DNA of 64,000 nucleotides from Labrenzia sp. THAF82 (GCF_009363435.1 NZ_CP045354.1:748001-812000), one strand, 5' to 3'. Shown: positions 1 to 9,240, counted from the stretch's first letter. Made by a program: numbers and translations. Notes: a model not told the origin generated them from the letters alone.

Positions 1-21
1 CGGCAATTTCCAAGGAAAGTA

Positions 22-513
22 ATGCAAGAAATATCTTTTAAATCGAACTTTTCCGTTAGGTCGTATAAAGCCACGGACATATTCCGAGTAGCGGATTTAA
101 TTGCAGAGCTTCAGGTGTTTCATGATCTGAGCGTGCAGGACCGAGAAGACATTTTATGGGACCTGAACAATATTCCAGCATCGTTTGAAGTTTGGGTTGT
201 CTGCGATGCTAATGATATTCCGGTTGGTTTGGCAATGTGCGCTTCCATTCCTGGGCCGGGGATAAAGGCCGGTCTATTTTTGAAGGAGATTTTTGTATCT
301 TCTAGCTATAGAAACCATGGGTTAGGTAAGATGCTAATCAGAAAAGTTGTTGCATCCGCTAGAGATAGAGGAATGCTTCGAATCGATTGGCTTGCCTCAG
401 CAGACAATAAAAAAGCCCATGATTTTTATAAGCAAATTGGGGCCAAAGACTGTGATTCAGTAGTATTTTTCAGGATAGATAGCCCAATTTTAGATAACTT
501 TCCTGATTTGTGA
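22..513 (+). CDS. GNAT-family N-acetyltransferase
   Basis: 163 aa. The middle and C-terminal parts follow the GNAT fold: a strand-rich segment ending in LKEIFVSSSYRNHGLGKML is motif A, with the R/Q-x-x-G-x-G/A acetyl-CoA pyrophosphate loop seen as RNHGLG (about residues 99-104). It is followed by the helix and the usual 'A-x-x-F-Y-x-x-x-G-A' ending (HDFYKQIGAKD). An AAGGA ribosome site lies about 6 nt before the ATG. It probably acetylates a small-molecule or peptide amine; the substrate cannot be inferred. The next sequence downstream is IS debris, so the native operon context is lost. A short GCGG/CCGC hairpin followed by T6 (514-540) may end the transcript. Confidence 0.8.
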   Translation: MQEISFKSNFSVRSYKATDIFRVADLIAELQVFHDLSVQDREDILWDLNNIPASFEVWVVCDANDIPVGLAMCASIPGPGIKAGLFLKEIFVSSSYRNHGLGKMLIRKVVASARDRGMLRIDWLASADNKKAHDFYKQIGAKDCDSVVFFRIDSPILDNFPDL

Positions 514-625
514 GCGGTAGAGCCGCAAATTTTTTGTCGTAGTCGGAACTCTGGCTTTGTCTTAAGGGGAATGCCATTGAGCTATGATTGAATCTGGTGT
601 TCGGGCGATTTGAATGACGGCATTG

Positions 626-813
626 GGTAATCGTCCTCAAAAACCAACGGGTTGAAAATTTGACTTCTCCGGCCTTTGATGCGCTTGGAGAACGAGATGA
701 AGAAGTCACGATTTACGGAAAGCCAGATCCTGGCCCTTTTGAAGCAGGGCGAGAGTGGCGTTCCTGTTGCTGACCTTTGCCGGGAGCACGGGATCAGCAA
801 CGCGACCTATTAC
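626..813 (+). mobile_element. End fragment of the 1198-bp IS3-family element (copy F)
   Basis: Starts with the same terminal sequence (GGTAATCGTCC) as the full copies and reads into the N-terminal half of orfA (MKKSRFTESQILALLKQGES...). It stops matching after the codons for ATYY. It differs from the full copies at several bases (for example TTGACTTCTCC for TTGGACTTCTCC), so it is an older, decayed insertion. The stretch 814-954 up to copy A holds no recognisable gene. Confidence 0.85.
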
Positions 814-993
814 ATCTATGGACAGCTCTCCCGATGCAAGGTTTTTGAGATCTGATCGAAGCCGGTATCTGGGTGCCAACATCTATCCGGCGTCACCAGA
901 ACGGTGCTGGTGCGCCCAAATGGGAAATCTGCGTGTGTGAAGGCCTCGACAAGTGGTAATCATCCCATTTTTCGCGGGGTCGATAACTGGACT

Positions 994-1818
994 TCAGGCT
1001 GCAGCTGTCAGTTTCATTTTCGGCGTAACGCCGCCGATGGCCATATTTGGCCGCTCATTGTTGTATGTCCATAGCCAGCGTGTGGCGTGATCCTGTGCCT
1101 CCTTGATCGTGTTGAATATGTATTGTCCGAGCCATTCATGGCGGACGGTTCGGTTGTAGCGCTCGATATAGGCGTTCTGTTGCGGTTTGCCGGGCTGGAT
1201 GTATTGCAGCCCGATCCCGCGCCGTGAAGCCCACATTTGCAACGCCGCACTGACGTTTTCCGGGCCATTGTCCACCCTGATGTTAAGGGGCTTGCCGCGC
1301 CATTCGATAATCCGCTCCAGCGTACGGATTACCCGTAGGGCCTGAATGGAGATGTCCACCTCAATGCCCAACCCCTCCCGGTTGAAGTCGTCCAGCACGT
1401 TCAGAGTCCTGAAGCTACGCCCATCGGCCAACTGATCCGACATGAAGTCCATTGACCAGGTGACATTTGCCTCGTTTGGCACAACCAACGGCTCCGGCTT
1501 TTCCCGAACCAGACGCTTCTTCGGGTTGATGCGCAGGTTTAACTCCAGAGCACGATAAATCCGCCGGACGCGCTTGTGGTTCCAAGCAAAGCCTTTGACA
1601 TTGCGCAGGTAAAGGAAACACAAGCCGAAGCCCCAGGTACGGTGTGTTGTCGTCAGCCGCACCAGCCAGTCTGCGATCTCGGCATTCTCGTCGCCCAGTT
1701 TGCGTTCATAGCGATAGCAGCTTTCGCTGATCTGGAAAGTCCGGCAAGCAAGCGCAATGCTCACGCCACGCAGACGGATTGCATTCATGGCCATCTCTCT
1801 ACGTTGAGACGGCCTCAA
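994..1818 (-). CDS. IS3-family transposase OrfB (copy A)
   Basis: 274 aa with the rve/DDE integrase core: Asp in TWSMDFMSD, Asp in NIRVDNGPE and Glu in [11 protein letters not shown], followed by the IS3 C-terminal signature [17 protein letters not shown]. Reading begins at a TTG overlapping the orfA stop. Expression probably relies on -1 frameshifting at an A6G slip site near the end of orfA, as is standard in IS3 elements. It looks intact and possibly active. Confidence 0.93.
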   Translation of the reverse strand: MRPSQRREMAMNAIRLRGVSIALACRTFQISESCYRYERKLGDENAEIADWLVRLTTTHRTWGFGLCFLYLRNVKGFAWNHKRVRRIYRALELNLRINPKKRLVREKPEPLVVPNEANVTWSMDFMSDQLADGRSFRTLNVLDDFNREGLGIEVDISIQALRVIRTLERIIEWRGKPLNIRVDNGPENVSAALQMWASRRGIGLQYIQPGKPQQNAYIERYNRTVRHEWLGQYIFNTIKEAQDHATRWLWTYNNERPNMAIGGVTPKMKLTAAA

Positions 1819-2081
1819 GGCTTTTTTCCCAGAGCATCCTTCAGCAGTTCGTTCTGCATTGCCATCTCGGCATACATCTTCTTCAGTCGGCGGTTCTCCT
1901 CGGCCATCGCCTTCATCTCAGACATCAACGAAGCGTCCATCCCGCCATATTTGGAACGCCAGTTGTAATACGTCGCGTTGCTGATCCCGTGCTCCCGGCA
2001 AAGATCGGCGACTGGGACCCCGCTCTCACCCTGCTTCAAAACTGCCAGGATCTGGCTTTCCGTAATTCTTGATTTCTTCAT
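1815..2081 (-). CDS. IS3-family transposase OrfA (copy A)
   Basis: 88 aa starting [10 protein letters not shown]; an upstream extension is not needed. Helix-turn-helix region [19 protein letters not shown], then a leucine-zipper-like stretch [20 protein letters not shown]. It binds the inverted repeats and is the upstream partner of OrfB. The A6G slip sequence lies just before the stop. Confidence 0.92.
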   Translation of the reverse strand: MKKSRITESQILAVLKQGESGVPVADLCREHGISNATYYNWRSKYGGMDASLMSEMKAMAEENRRLKKMYAEMAMQNELLKDALGKKP

Positions 2082-2308
2082 GTCGTTCTCCAAGCGCATC
2101 AAAGGCCGGAGAAGTCCAATTTTCAACCCGTTGGTTTTTGGGGACGATTACCAAGTGACCGGCTTCGATGAGCCATTATAATACTCAGGTTCCCTTCACA
2201 CCGGATTCAAACCGGTCGTCACATTTCTCGCAGTCTTGCACCTCTCTGCCGTGCCCCTCGTGTTTAAGCGGTACGGAACTCCGTGTTTTGTCGCAGCATG
2301 GCAAATAT

Positions 2309-3186
2309 GGCTCTGTTGCAAAAGTCGACTGATTTTTCGATGAGGCAGCTTTCAACTTTGTTTTGGTGATTTTATGAATGCGTTTAAGGGCCGTCATTTC
2401 ACGGGCGAAGTCGTGTTGTGGGCTGTTCGCTGGTATTGCCGTTACGGGGTCAGTTAGCGGGATCTTGAACAGATGATGGCCGAGCGCGGTGTTCGGGTCG
2501 ATCATTCCACGATCTACCGGTGGGTGCAGACCTATGCACCTGAAATGGAAAAACGGTTGCGCTGGCAATGGCGCTGGCCAGTTTCGGGGAGTTGGCGGGT
2601 CGATGAGACCTACATCAAGGTCCGCGGAAAATGGACCTATCTCTACCGGGCGGTGGACAAGTTCGGCAACACCATCGATTTCTATCTCTCGGCCACCCGA
2701 AACACCAAGGCGGCGAAGCGGTTCCTGGGCAAAACCTTAAGGGGACTGAAAGACTGGGAGAAGCCCCATGCGATCAATACCGATAAGGCTCCCACCTACG
2801 GCGTGGCTATTTCCGAGCTGAAAGCGGAGGGCAAATGCCCACAAGACACTGAGCACCGCCAGGTCAAATATCTAAACAACGTCGTTGAAGCCGATCACGG
2901 CAAGCTGAAGCAGCTGATCCGGCCGGTGCGCGGGTTCAAAACCCTAAAGTCTGCCTATGCGACCATCAAAGGATTTGAAGTGATGCGTGGCCGCATTACA
3001 GGATTGGCGATCAACAAGGATTCAAATCTGGTGGCCTTTTACAGCAATGGCTGGGCGATGAGGCCGGAAACGCAAAAACACATGCAGGCTCTGGAGAAAA
3101 TCCAGCAACACTTCGATCCTCCAGAAAAAGAGTTCAAACCAATCGCACCGCCATCACAAGACAAAGATCACGGGCGTGAACGCTAG
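2309..3186 (+). mobile_element. IS6-family element, right end not found
   Basis: The left terminus GGCTCTGTTGCAAA (2309-2322) is the classic IS6/IS26-type terminal repeat and sits 51 bp before the transposase start. No matching inverted terminus was found between the transposase stop and the next gene at 3236, so the right end is probably deleted or decayed. Confidence 0.75.
2374..3186 (+). pseudogene. IS6-family transposase with an in-frame amber codon
   Basis: Reading from ATG 2374 gives MNAFKGRHFTGEVVLWAVRW, then a TAG at 2455-2457 in the place where the family has Tyr (V-S-Y-R-D-L), then the remaining DDE transposase to 3186. The catalytic Asp residues are visible in WRVDETYIKVRGKW and INTDKAPTYG, and the Glu in VVEADHGKLKQLIRP. 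The part after the stop could start at an ATG at 2473 (237 aa) but would lack the N-terminal HTH. Single-base loss is the simplest reading. Confidence 0.85.
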
Positions 3187-3198
3187 GAATATCTTCAA

Positions 3199-3226
3199 AT
3201 AGCAGAGCGGACACCCGCTCTGCTAT
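3199..3226 (+). terminator. 12-bp stem hairpin after the IS6 transposase
   Basis: Perfect stem ATAGCAGAGCGG / CCGCTCTGCTAT with a 4-nt ACAC loop, 13 nt after the transposase stop. The tail (TCTGGTTTTA) is only weakly T-rich, so termination is plausible but not certain. It directly precedes the small gene at 3236. Confidence 0.5.
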
Positions 3227-3235
3227 TCTGGTTTT

Positions 3236-3544
3236 ATGGATCAATATGAATTTGAAAAGTATCTTGAAAACCAACCTAAAATAAGCGGAACAGAGCCTGT
3301 CGGGCGATTTGTCAAAAACGCTTTTGGCGTTGAGGAAAAGCTCGTTCTGCCCGATGCCTACTGGCGGTATGTGGATTGGCTGGTCGAGGCAGAGGCCGTC
3401 GAGATTGAACGCTATATCGTCGATTGCGACAACGAACGCGGTGAACGAACCTTATCTGAAAACCTGATGGATTGGCTTTATTTCGATATGACTGAACGCA
3501 AGAAAGCCTTTCATCCGCTCCCAAGCTGGCTTGAGTTCATTTAG
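3236..3544 (+). CDS. Hypothetical acidic small protein
   Basis: 102 aa, rich in Glu, Asp and aromatic residues (for example PDAYWRYVDWLVEAEAVEIERY). There is no signal peptide or membrane segment and no motif I recognise. It begins directly after a hairpin with no clear ribosome site (TTTTATGG). It precedes parDE, and its stop is 4 nt before the parDE -35 box, so it is a separate unit. It belongs to the plasmid-like segment and its role is unknown. Confidence 0.55.
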   Translation: MDQYEFEKYLENQPKISGTEPVGRFVKNAFGVEEKLVLPDAYWRYVDWLVEAEAVEIERYIVDCDNERGERTLSENLMDWLYFDMTERKKAFHPLPSWLEFI

Positions 3545-3547
3545 AGA

Positions 3548-3589
3548 TTGACAATCTTTGCCAATATCTGCCATACTTAAAGAGTATGG
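3548..3589 (+). promoter_or_regulatory. parDE promoter and candidate autoregulatory operator
   Basis: -35 TTGACA (3548-3553) and -10 CATACT (3572-3577) with an 18-bp spacer. The -10 lies in a 7-bp inverted repeat CCATACT-taaag-AGTATGG (3571-3589). A palindrome over the -10 just before an RHH antitoxin gene is the usual place for antitoxin/toxin-complex autorepression. The ATG inside the palindrome (3586) is therefore unlikely to be the start codon. Confidence 0.65.
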
Positions 3590-3597
3590 AGAGAACT

Positions 3598-3858
3598 ATG
3601 GCAACGATGAATGTATCCCTTCCTGACCCGATGAAAGACTGGGTAGAAGCACAGGCCGCGACAGGCCGCTATGCAAATGCAAGCGATTATGTCCGTGACT
3701 TGATCCGCCGCGATCAGGAACGGGCCGACAAGATTGCTCAGATGCAAAAGCTTGTTTCTGAGGGACTTGATAGCGGGATCAGCGATCAATCAATGGCGGA
3801 TATCTTACAATCTGCACGCGCTCGGATGAAAAGCGCTTCCACTGACGATGGCCTATAG
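3598..3858 (+). CDS. parD: ParD-family antitoxin
   Basis: 86 aa from the ATG at 3598 (MATMNVSLPDPMKDWVEAQ), preceded by GGAGAG. The N-terminal ribbon-helix-helix (residues about 3-45, with SLPDPMKDWVE and NASDYVRDLIRRDQ) binds DNA. The C-terminal tail (QKLVSEGLDSGISDQS...) is the region that wraps ParE in this family. It overlaps the toxin gene by 11 nt, giving translational coupling. The pair would stabilise a plasmid or island by killing or arresting cells that lose it. Confidence 0.88.
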   Translation: MATMNVSLPDPMKDWVEAQAATGRYANASDYVRDLIRRDQERADKIAQMQKLVSEGLDSGISDQSMADILQSARARMKSASTDDGL

Positions 3859-4147
3859 GCTCACGCGCAAAGCAGCGGAAGATATTCAGAACATCTTTGG
3901 TGAAGGCACATTGATGTTCGGCGAAGCCCAAGCGATTAAATATCATGGCAAGCTTGAAGCCTGCTTCGAGCTTCTGGCAGGCAACCCGCATATCTCTCGT
4001 GCACGCGAAGAAATTAATCCGCCTGTCCATATCCACCCCATCGGGTCGCATATCATCGTCTATAGTGTTGATGAACAGCGCGATATCCTGATTATCCGCG
4101 TTCGGCATGGGCGCGAGGATTGGCAAGATAATCCGATTGAACCTTGA
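3848..4147 (+). CDS. parE: ParE-family toxin
   Basis: 99 aa with the RelE/ParE fold. It starts MAYRLTRKAAEDIQNIF and has the central helical pair followed by strands ending IIVYSVDEQRDILIIRVRHGREDW, where the C-terminal R-x-R-H-G-R-E-D segment is typical of ParE. ParE toxins of this type inhibit DNA gyrase, or the ribosome in RelE-like members; the sequence alone favours ParE. Length and reading frame are intact, so the module may still be functional despite the surrounding decay. Confidence 0.88.
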   Translation: MAYRLTRKAAEDIQNIFGEGTLMFGEAQAIKYHGKLEACFELLAGNPHISRAREEINPPVHIHPIGSHIIVYSVDEQRDILIIRVRHGREDWQDNPIEP

Positions 4148-4171
4148 GCAAATCGGTTCAGCAGTCCTCCC

Positions 4172-4590
4172 TCACGCACACCGATAGACGCAGACCACGC
4201 CGTCGATCAGGATTTCGGTGTAGTCATGGGCTAGGTCCGCCGCCATGGCGTCATAGTCGATATAGTATTCTAGATTGCTTGGGATGTTCCCGAATAGCCC
4301 TTCATCAACAAAGACGCGCGCCAGTTCGATCAGATTCATATCGTGATAGAAATCGACATCCAGATCATAGGGATCGTCGGCTTCAATATCGAACGCCATC
4401 CCGCACTCACCGACAGCAACGATCAGGCAGTATTTTGCATCCTCGCTCCACTCGTCGACTTTCTCGATAAATGGCAGGATTGTGCTTTGCCCGATGCCAA
4501 GGGCGCTGAATAGGTAGAAATCCAGATCGCTATCGCCGTGATAGCTGAACTCGAATTCTTCAACAATCTCGCCGCAGTTATTGCGACAGG
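4172..4590 (-). pseudogene. ardA: ArdA antirestriction protein, N-terminally truncated
   Basis: The reverse frame from about 4590 gives CRNNCGEIVEEFEFSYHGDS and continues through FVDEGLFGNIPSNLEYYIDY, ending TEILIDGVVCVYRCA. The ending is characteristic of ArdA, a DNA-mimic inhibitor of type I restriction carried by conjugative plasmids. About 139 codons remain, against about 165-180 for the family. The 5' part is cut exactly where a 64-bp piece of the IS3-family element begins. An internal ATG at 4399 would give only 75 aa. Confidence 0.75.
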
Positions 4591-4591
4591 T

Positions 4592-4655
4592 TAATCCGTA
4601 CGCTGGAGCGGATCATCGAATGGCGCGGCAAGCCCCTTAACATCAGGGTGGACAA
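4592..4655 (+). mobile_element. 64-bp internal fragment of the 1198-bp IS3-family element (copy G)
   Basis: Matches the orfB stretch coding [20 protein letters not shown], in plus orientation. It carries no terminus. It abuts the truncated ardA on one side and unknown sequence on the other, so it marks a deletion joint. Confidence 0.85.
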
Positions 4656-4916
4656 CGTCCTATATTCGGAATGATTAGCAGACTTGGCATCAGGTCATTG
4701 TCATGCTGAAGCTTTTCAGCATGTTTGAAAGTGTATCAGTTCGGCATTTAGGTCAACAACATGTCTCTCCCATAACAAACACAGAGTACGCTTATGCGGC
4801 TCTCACCGTCCTTAAGACGAGATCTTTGGGTCGTTGAGCAGAATGCCTGAACATTATCTACGAGGTCAGATGCCTGCCTCTACGGCCCGATCAGAGAAGG
4901 GTCCTTCTGCTTTCGA
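4656..4916 (+). other. Non-coding stretch downstream of the IS110 transposase
   Basis: No gene seen. It holds a 9-bp hairpin CATGCTGAA-gctt-TTCAGCATG (4702-4723). Part of it probably is the transposase-distal non-coding end of the IS110 element, whose boundaries cannot be set because this family lacks clear inverted repeats. Confidence 0.5.
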
Positions 4917-6149
4917 TCACCCCTCAAAGAAGGGGCGATAGGGCTCGCCGCGTTTGATTATCCCGTGGATGGTTCGGGCCATCTTGGCGGCAATTGCGGT
5001 ATAGGCCTTTCGGCGTAAATGTGTGTTTTGTCGATCCTTGGCGATGTAACGCTCGAACTTGTCCCTAAAGCTGTTGGTGCGTTGATTGATCGCGACCTGC
5101 CCAGCCATCCAAAGGGTGCGCCGTAATCGGGCGTTTCCGTATTTTGACAGCTTGGTCTGACCTCGGAATGTGCCAGACTGGATCGTCGCCAAGTCCATGC
5201 CACAGAACTTCAGGAACTGGCGGTGATGTTGAAACCGGCGTAGGTCTCCGGCCTCTGCCAAGATGGTGAGCGCATTGATGGCACCTATCCCGGGGATGGA
5301 TGTCAGAAGAGTGTAGTCTGCGTTTTCCTTCAGCAGAGCTTCGGCAAGCCCTTCAATCTGATTGCGTTGCGCAATCAGGCTTCGCCCTTCTGCCAGAACC
5401 ATCCGGAACATCTTTGCGGCATCGGAATCTGGGGCGATTGGTAAACCGACGGAGGTTTTGGCGGTCTCATAAATATCTGCGAGCAAACGCTCTTTTGAGA
5501 CCTTGCGGCCAACAACCTCCCAAGCGTCGGCAATGAATGCCTCTTGGCTCATGGCAGAAATAAAATGCGGTGATGGGTAGCGTTCCAGGAAGGCAAAGAA
5601 CCAGTCACTGCGTGAACTGCGATGAAAACGTTCTGCTTCGGGAAAATACAGCGGCAGATAATGGGTCAAAACCCGGTGCCAAAGCTCGGTCTTCGAGCGC
5701 GAGACAATGTCGTGGGTCTTGGAGAGTTCCTGAAGATCGTTCGTGCCGCACAGCACCGGGTCATGGTAGAACTGTTCGTTCCCGATTTGCATCATATGAA
5801 GAATGACCTGTGCGTCCTTCGGGTCGTTCTTGTCCCAGCTGTTGTTCAAGGCTTCACGGGTACGTGCCAGTGAAACCGAAGAGACAAGCTTCACCTCAAA
5901 ACCTGCGCTTCCAAGCCTGTAGGCCAGGGCACGGTGATAATTGCCGGTGGCTTCGAAAGCGACACGAACAGGACGGCCATAATCGCGAAGCAGCGCGATC
6001 AAGCGGTTGAAATCGTCGAGCTGGTTCAAAACGGTCAGGCGGCGTCGACGCTTTCTGCCGGGAATGGACAGCAAGACTTCGTGGCGTGACTTGGCAATAT
6101 CAATTGCCACCAGAACAGGCTCGGTCTGTGCAATACTGGCATCGGTCAT
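4917..6149 (-). CDS. IS110-family transposase, apparently complete
   Basis: 410 aa from the ATG at 6149, which has a GGGAGA ribosome site; a longer start at 6218 lacks one. The N-terminal RuvC-like DEDD domain shows AIDIAKSRHEV (first Asp), VAFEATGNYHRAL (Glu) and WDKNDPKDAQVI (last two Asp). The C-terminal Tnp_2 domain shows LLTSIPGIGAINALTIL and FCGMDLATIQSGTFRGQT, whose Ser is the likely catalytic serine. The reading frame is intact. Members of this family use a structured RNA from a non-coding end to choose target and donor. Confidence 0.9.
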   Translation of the reverse strand: MTDASIAQTEPVLVAIDIAKSRHEVLLSIPGRKRRRRLTVLNQLDDFNRLIALLRDYGRPVRVAFEATGNYHRALAYRLGSAGFEVKLVSSVSLARTREALNNSWDKNDPKDAQVILHMMQIGNEQFYHDPVLCGTNDLQELSKTHDIVSRSKTELWHRVLTHYLPLYFPEAERFHRSSRSDWFFAFLERYPSPHFISAMSQEAFIADAWEVVGRKVSKERLLADIYETAKTSVGLPIAPDSDAAKMFRMVLAEGRSLIAQRNQIEGLAEALLKENADYTLLTSIPGIGAINALTILAEAGDLRRFQHHRQFLKFCGMDLATIQSGTFRGQTKLSKYGNARLRRTLWMAGQVAINQRTNSFRDKFERYIAKDRQNTHLRRKAYTAIAAKMARTIHGIIKRGEPYRPFFEG

Positions 6150-6287
6150 AGTCGGTCTCCCTCGCGGTATGGTTTGGTGCAAAACCACTGTAGGGACCTG
6201 AGACCCGGCTATGATCACCTGCTCCGCAATTTGAGAGCTGCACAGGCAATCATAGCCTATAAATCAACATCATTCCGAAGGTGTTAC

Positions 6288-6402
6288 GTTACGGAACTCA
6301 CATCAAACGCCATGCTTGAATGGCAACAGGACCGCAACGTCGAATGGCACTACATTGCACCTGGAAAACCGATGCAAAATGGTTTTGTCGAGAGCTTCAT
6401 GT
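6288..6402 (+). pseudogene. Fragment of a different IS3-family OrfB
   Basis: Reads TSNAMLEWQQDRNVEW then HYIAPGKPMQNGFVESF, the conserved DDE Glu block of IS3-family OrfB. The protein differs from the 1198-bp element. No start, stop or terminus is present. The following 6403-6661 holds no recognisable gene. Confidence 0.75.
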
Positions 6403-6661
6403 ATAGACGGCCCCGCGGGCGCAAGTGTTTTGAACGTGATCTTCATCGGCGGGTGCGTTCATGTATTCGGCCTGTTCGTGCAGCCCATACATGACTGCTG
6501 GCCCTGATGGTATCCGCGGATCGAGGCCTCATCAACGGGACGCGCTTTGGCGCGCTTAAAGCTCTCCGGGCTTTCTCGATCCTCAGCTCTGCCGATTTGC
6601 CATCACTTGGTCATTGCACCTGTGCCATCTCTTCGTGTCTCAGTTTGTTCGATCTTCACGG

Positions 6662-7430
6662 TTATGCGTTCCGGAACACCTCTCCGGTAGAGAGCATTGC
6701 CCAAATCGCCCGAGCCAGCTTGTTTGCGACTGCGACAGCAACGACCATGGGTCGACGCCGTTCTAACAAGGCCTCAATCCATGGACCATCTACACGAGAA
6801 CGGGCTTTGGGATATCGCACCACCGTACGAGCCCCCAAAACCAACAAATGACGGAGATACCGATCACCTTGTTTGGTGATACCGCCAAGCCTGTGCCTGC
6901 CACCTGACGAGTTTTGGCGTGGCGTCAGGCCGAGCCAGGCAGCGAACTCGCGCCCTGATCTGAAGGCGGACGGATCCGGAATGGTGGCGGCAAACGCAGT
7001 CGCGGTGATCGGACCTATCCCCGGTATGGTCGCAAGCAAGCGGCAGATCGCATTGGTCTTGTGTATCTCAACCAACCGAGCATCGATCCCCTCGATCTGC
7101 CGGTTCAACGCGTCCAGTTGGCCGATGAGGGCATCCAAGGCAAAGCACGCATCATCGGGCAGATCTTGTCGTATCTCGTCAAGCTTCGCGATGAGCACAT
7201 CTACCCGGTGTCGGCCCTGCGCGACAACAACTCCATATTCAGCCAAATGCGCCCGGAACGCACATGCCGCCATGGTTCGCTGCCGAACTAAAAGGCCTCG
7301 GGCTCTATGCAGCATCAAGAACGCCTGATCCTCTCGAGATTTGATCGCGACAAAGCGCATATTGGGACGGGTTACCGCTTCACAAATTGCGGCCGCATCA
7401 GTGGCGTCATTCTTCGCACCGCGCAGCGCT
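6662..7430 (-). pseudogene. IS110-family (IS1111-like) transposase, N-terminus missing
   Basis: The reverse frame runs from about 7430 (AKNDATDAAAICEAVTRP) to 6662. It retains the third and fourth acidic residues of the DEDD centre (KNDATDA) and the whole Tnp_2 domain (LLATIPGIGPITATAFA, AAWLGLTPRQNSSGG). The first Asp and Glu blocks are lost where the sequence switches to traA. It is therefore inactive. Confidence 0.85.
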
Positions 7431-9089
7431 GTTGTTCGGGATTATCTGGCCGACATGGACGGCAACCCGCAGGCCAGCCGCGTGGTGCTGGCGCATCGCC
7501 GGGCGGATGTGAAGGCTTTGAATGAGGCGATCCGGTCCACGCTGCAAGAGTGGGGGGCACTGACAAAGGGCGCGGAGGCCGGCGAGGTCGTGGCTGAAAC
7601 CAATGACGGCACGCGGTCCTTTGCGAGCGGAGACCGGATCGTCTTCCTTGAAAACAACCGCGAGCTCGGTGTCAAGAATGGAATGCTTGGCACGGTGGAA
7701 CGCATCGAAACGTCCGGGGACAACCTTGCACCCCGGCTCGTCGCCCGGCTTGACGGCGAGAACGGCAGAAGCGTCCAGGTTGATCTGGACACCTACAAGG
7801 CCATCGACCATGGCTATGCGACCACGATCCACAAGAGCCAGGGGGCGACCGTGGACCGGGCCTTTGTGCTGGCCTCCAGCACCATGGACCGGCACCTGAC
7901 CTATGTCGCCATGACCCGGCATCGCAAGGACGTTCAGCTCTATGCCGACGCAAGCGCGTTTGCCGGCCGTTCAGCCAGCCACGCTTCAGGTCAGTCGTCT
8001 GGGCACACTTCTGGGCGTCTGGTCGCTCATGGCGCTGCTCCGTTCGAGCACAAGCAAGGCAACGCCAAGAGCTACTTTGTCACCCTGGAAACGGCCCAGG
8101 GCGCGCAGCACACCACATGGGGTGTTGATCTGGAGCGGGCGCTTGGTGAGGCCAGGCCGAAGATTGGCGACATGATCGGGCTTCGGCGTGAGGGATCACA
8201 GAGCGTTCGTCTTCCCGACGGGCGCACGGTGGAGCGCAATGCCTGGGCCGTGCAGAGCGGCGAAGAGCTCGCATATGACAAGCTGGCAGAGCAGCTGTCG
8301 CGTTCGGGTGCAAAAGAAACCACCCTCGACTACACCGCCGCCTTTGCCGAGCGGCGCGGGATTGCCAGCACCCTTGGCATCAACAGCGAGATTGAGGTCA
8401 AGGGGCTTGAGGGCGGCTTGGCGGCTCGGCACGACAACGCGCCGGAAAAGCGCGTGTTCTCCATGGACAACGGCAGCATTGATGAGCATTCGGGAGGACC
8501 TGTGAAGGAAAACGACCAGGAATCAGAGGCAAGTCCAGACCGGGACCGACCTGCGGCTCACTACGGCGCTATGGGGGAGCGCGTTCGCTCGCAGGCCGAT
8601 CCCTTCGAAACGTTTGGCCGTGTGGAAAGGCCGGACGGAAAAGCCGGGCCGGCACCGCAAAGCAACGGGGCACAGAAGACCCCGCAGCCGCCAGTCAAGC
8701 AACTCCCCTTCAACGATAGCCTCGTGGACAGGCAGCTGGAAAAAATATCGCACCACGAAGATCCAGACGTGGCTCTATCCGCACTCGCGAGACGGGCAAC
8801 ACTTCACAAAAAAGCTCAGTCAGGCAGAGAGCGGGAAATGATGGTCAGCCTTTTCAAAAAGGCACGCGAGCATCCGGACGCCTGGAAGCTGCTCGCAGAC
8901 AGACTGGCTCAAAATGCAGAGACGCAGCCTTTGGCCAACGCCGTGAACAAGGCACTGGCCCCCAAGCCTGACCTAGAAAAGGAAAACCACAAGCAGAAAG
9001 AGACGGGCCAGAAACGCGGGATGGAAAACAAAGCCCGAAGTCAGACAACAGCCAGAAACAGAGGCAAGGACAGGGGCATGTCTCGGTGA
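7431..9089 (+). pseudogene. traA: Ti/RepABC-type conjugative relaxase TraA, C-terminal half
   Basis: About 550 codons of the helicase and C-terminal part remain. DRIVFLENNRELGVKNGMLG and YATTIHKSQGATVDRAFVL followed by LTYVAMTRHRKDVQLY are the late RecD/TraI-like helicase motifs. The N-terminal MobA/MobL nicking domain and the Walker A motif are absent. The open frame continues upstream to 7341 only by reading antisense through the IS110 remnant, so the first about 30 residues of that frame are not TraA. The rest is a low-complexity, charged tail ending in GKDRGMSR. It is evidence of a former conjugative plasmid or element. Confidence 0.85.
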
Positions 9090-9117
9090 GGCCCCCCGCG
9101 TTGCCATCGAGTGCTCC

Positions 9118-9152
9118 AAAAAAGAGCGCCCGCTCACGAGGAACGGGCGCTC
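9118..9152 (-). terminator. Rho-independent terminator of small RNA 1
   Basis: A 9-bp stem GAGCGCCCG / CGGGCGCTC (9124-9132 with 9144-9152) is followed on the minus strand by six U residues (9123-9118). It is clearly oriented for a minus-strand transcript and not for traA. Confidence 0.8.
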
Positions 9153-9240
9153 ATTATCGGAGCTAAGAGACAGCAGCAAGACGTCTTGGGAGGAACCTTC
9201 GGCTCGAACGAGCCTCGCCTCGCTGCTGATCTTTAGATAG
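9118..9240 (-). ncRNA. Candidate structured small RNA 1 with exposed CCUCCC
   Basis: On the minus strand a long stem-loop is followed by a strong Rho-independent terminator. Outer stem: CAGCAGC (9171-9177) with GCTGCTG (9222-9228). Inner hairpin: GGCTC-gaac-GAGCC (9201-9214). Between them the RNA reads GGUUCCUCCCAAGA, which contains an anti-Shine-Dalgarno CCUCCC. A second locus at 10816-10940 has the same architecture with compensating changes. It has no coding potential. The upstream GGCTATCTA may supply a -10. I infer an sRNA, possibly acting on ribosome sites; the family is not identified. Confidence 0.6.

Larger units (their letters stand above)
955..2152 (-). mobile_element. Full 1198-bp IS3-family (IS407-like) insertion sequence, copy A
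   Basis: Bounded by inverted termini GGTAATCATCCC (left) and GGTAATCGTCCCC (right, read inward). It is flanked by a perfect 4-bp target duplication AAGT (951-954 and 2153-2156), the size expected for the IS407 group. It contains orfA and orfB in the usual overlapping arrangement. At two diagnostic positions (ATAATCCG and the RINPKKR codons) it agrees with copy C and differs from copies B and D. The intact duplication shows this copy inserted here by transposition with no later exchange. Confidence 0.95.

Noticed and set aside
7341-7430. First 30 codons of the traA open frame taken as a new N-terminus
   Set aside because: These codons are antisense to the IS110 transposase remnant; the match to TraA begins only after the junction.
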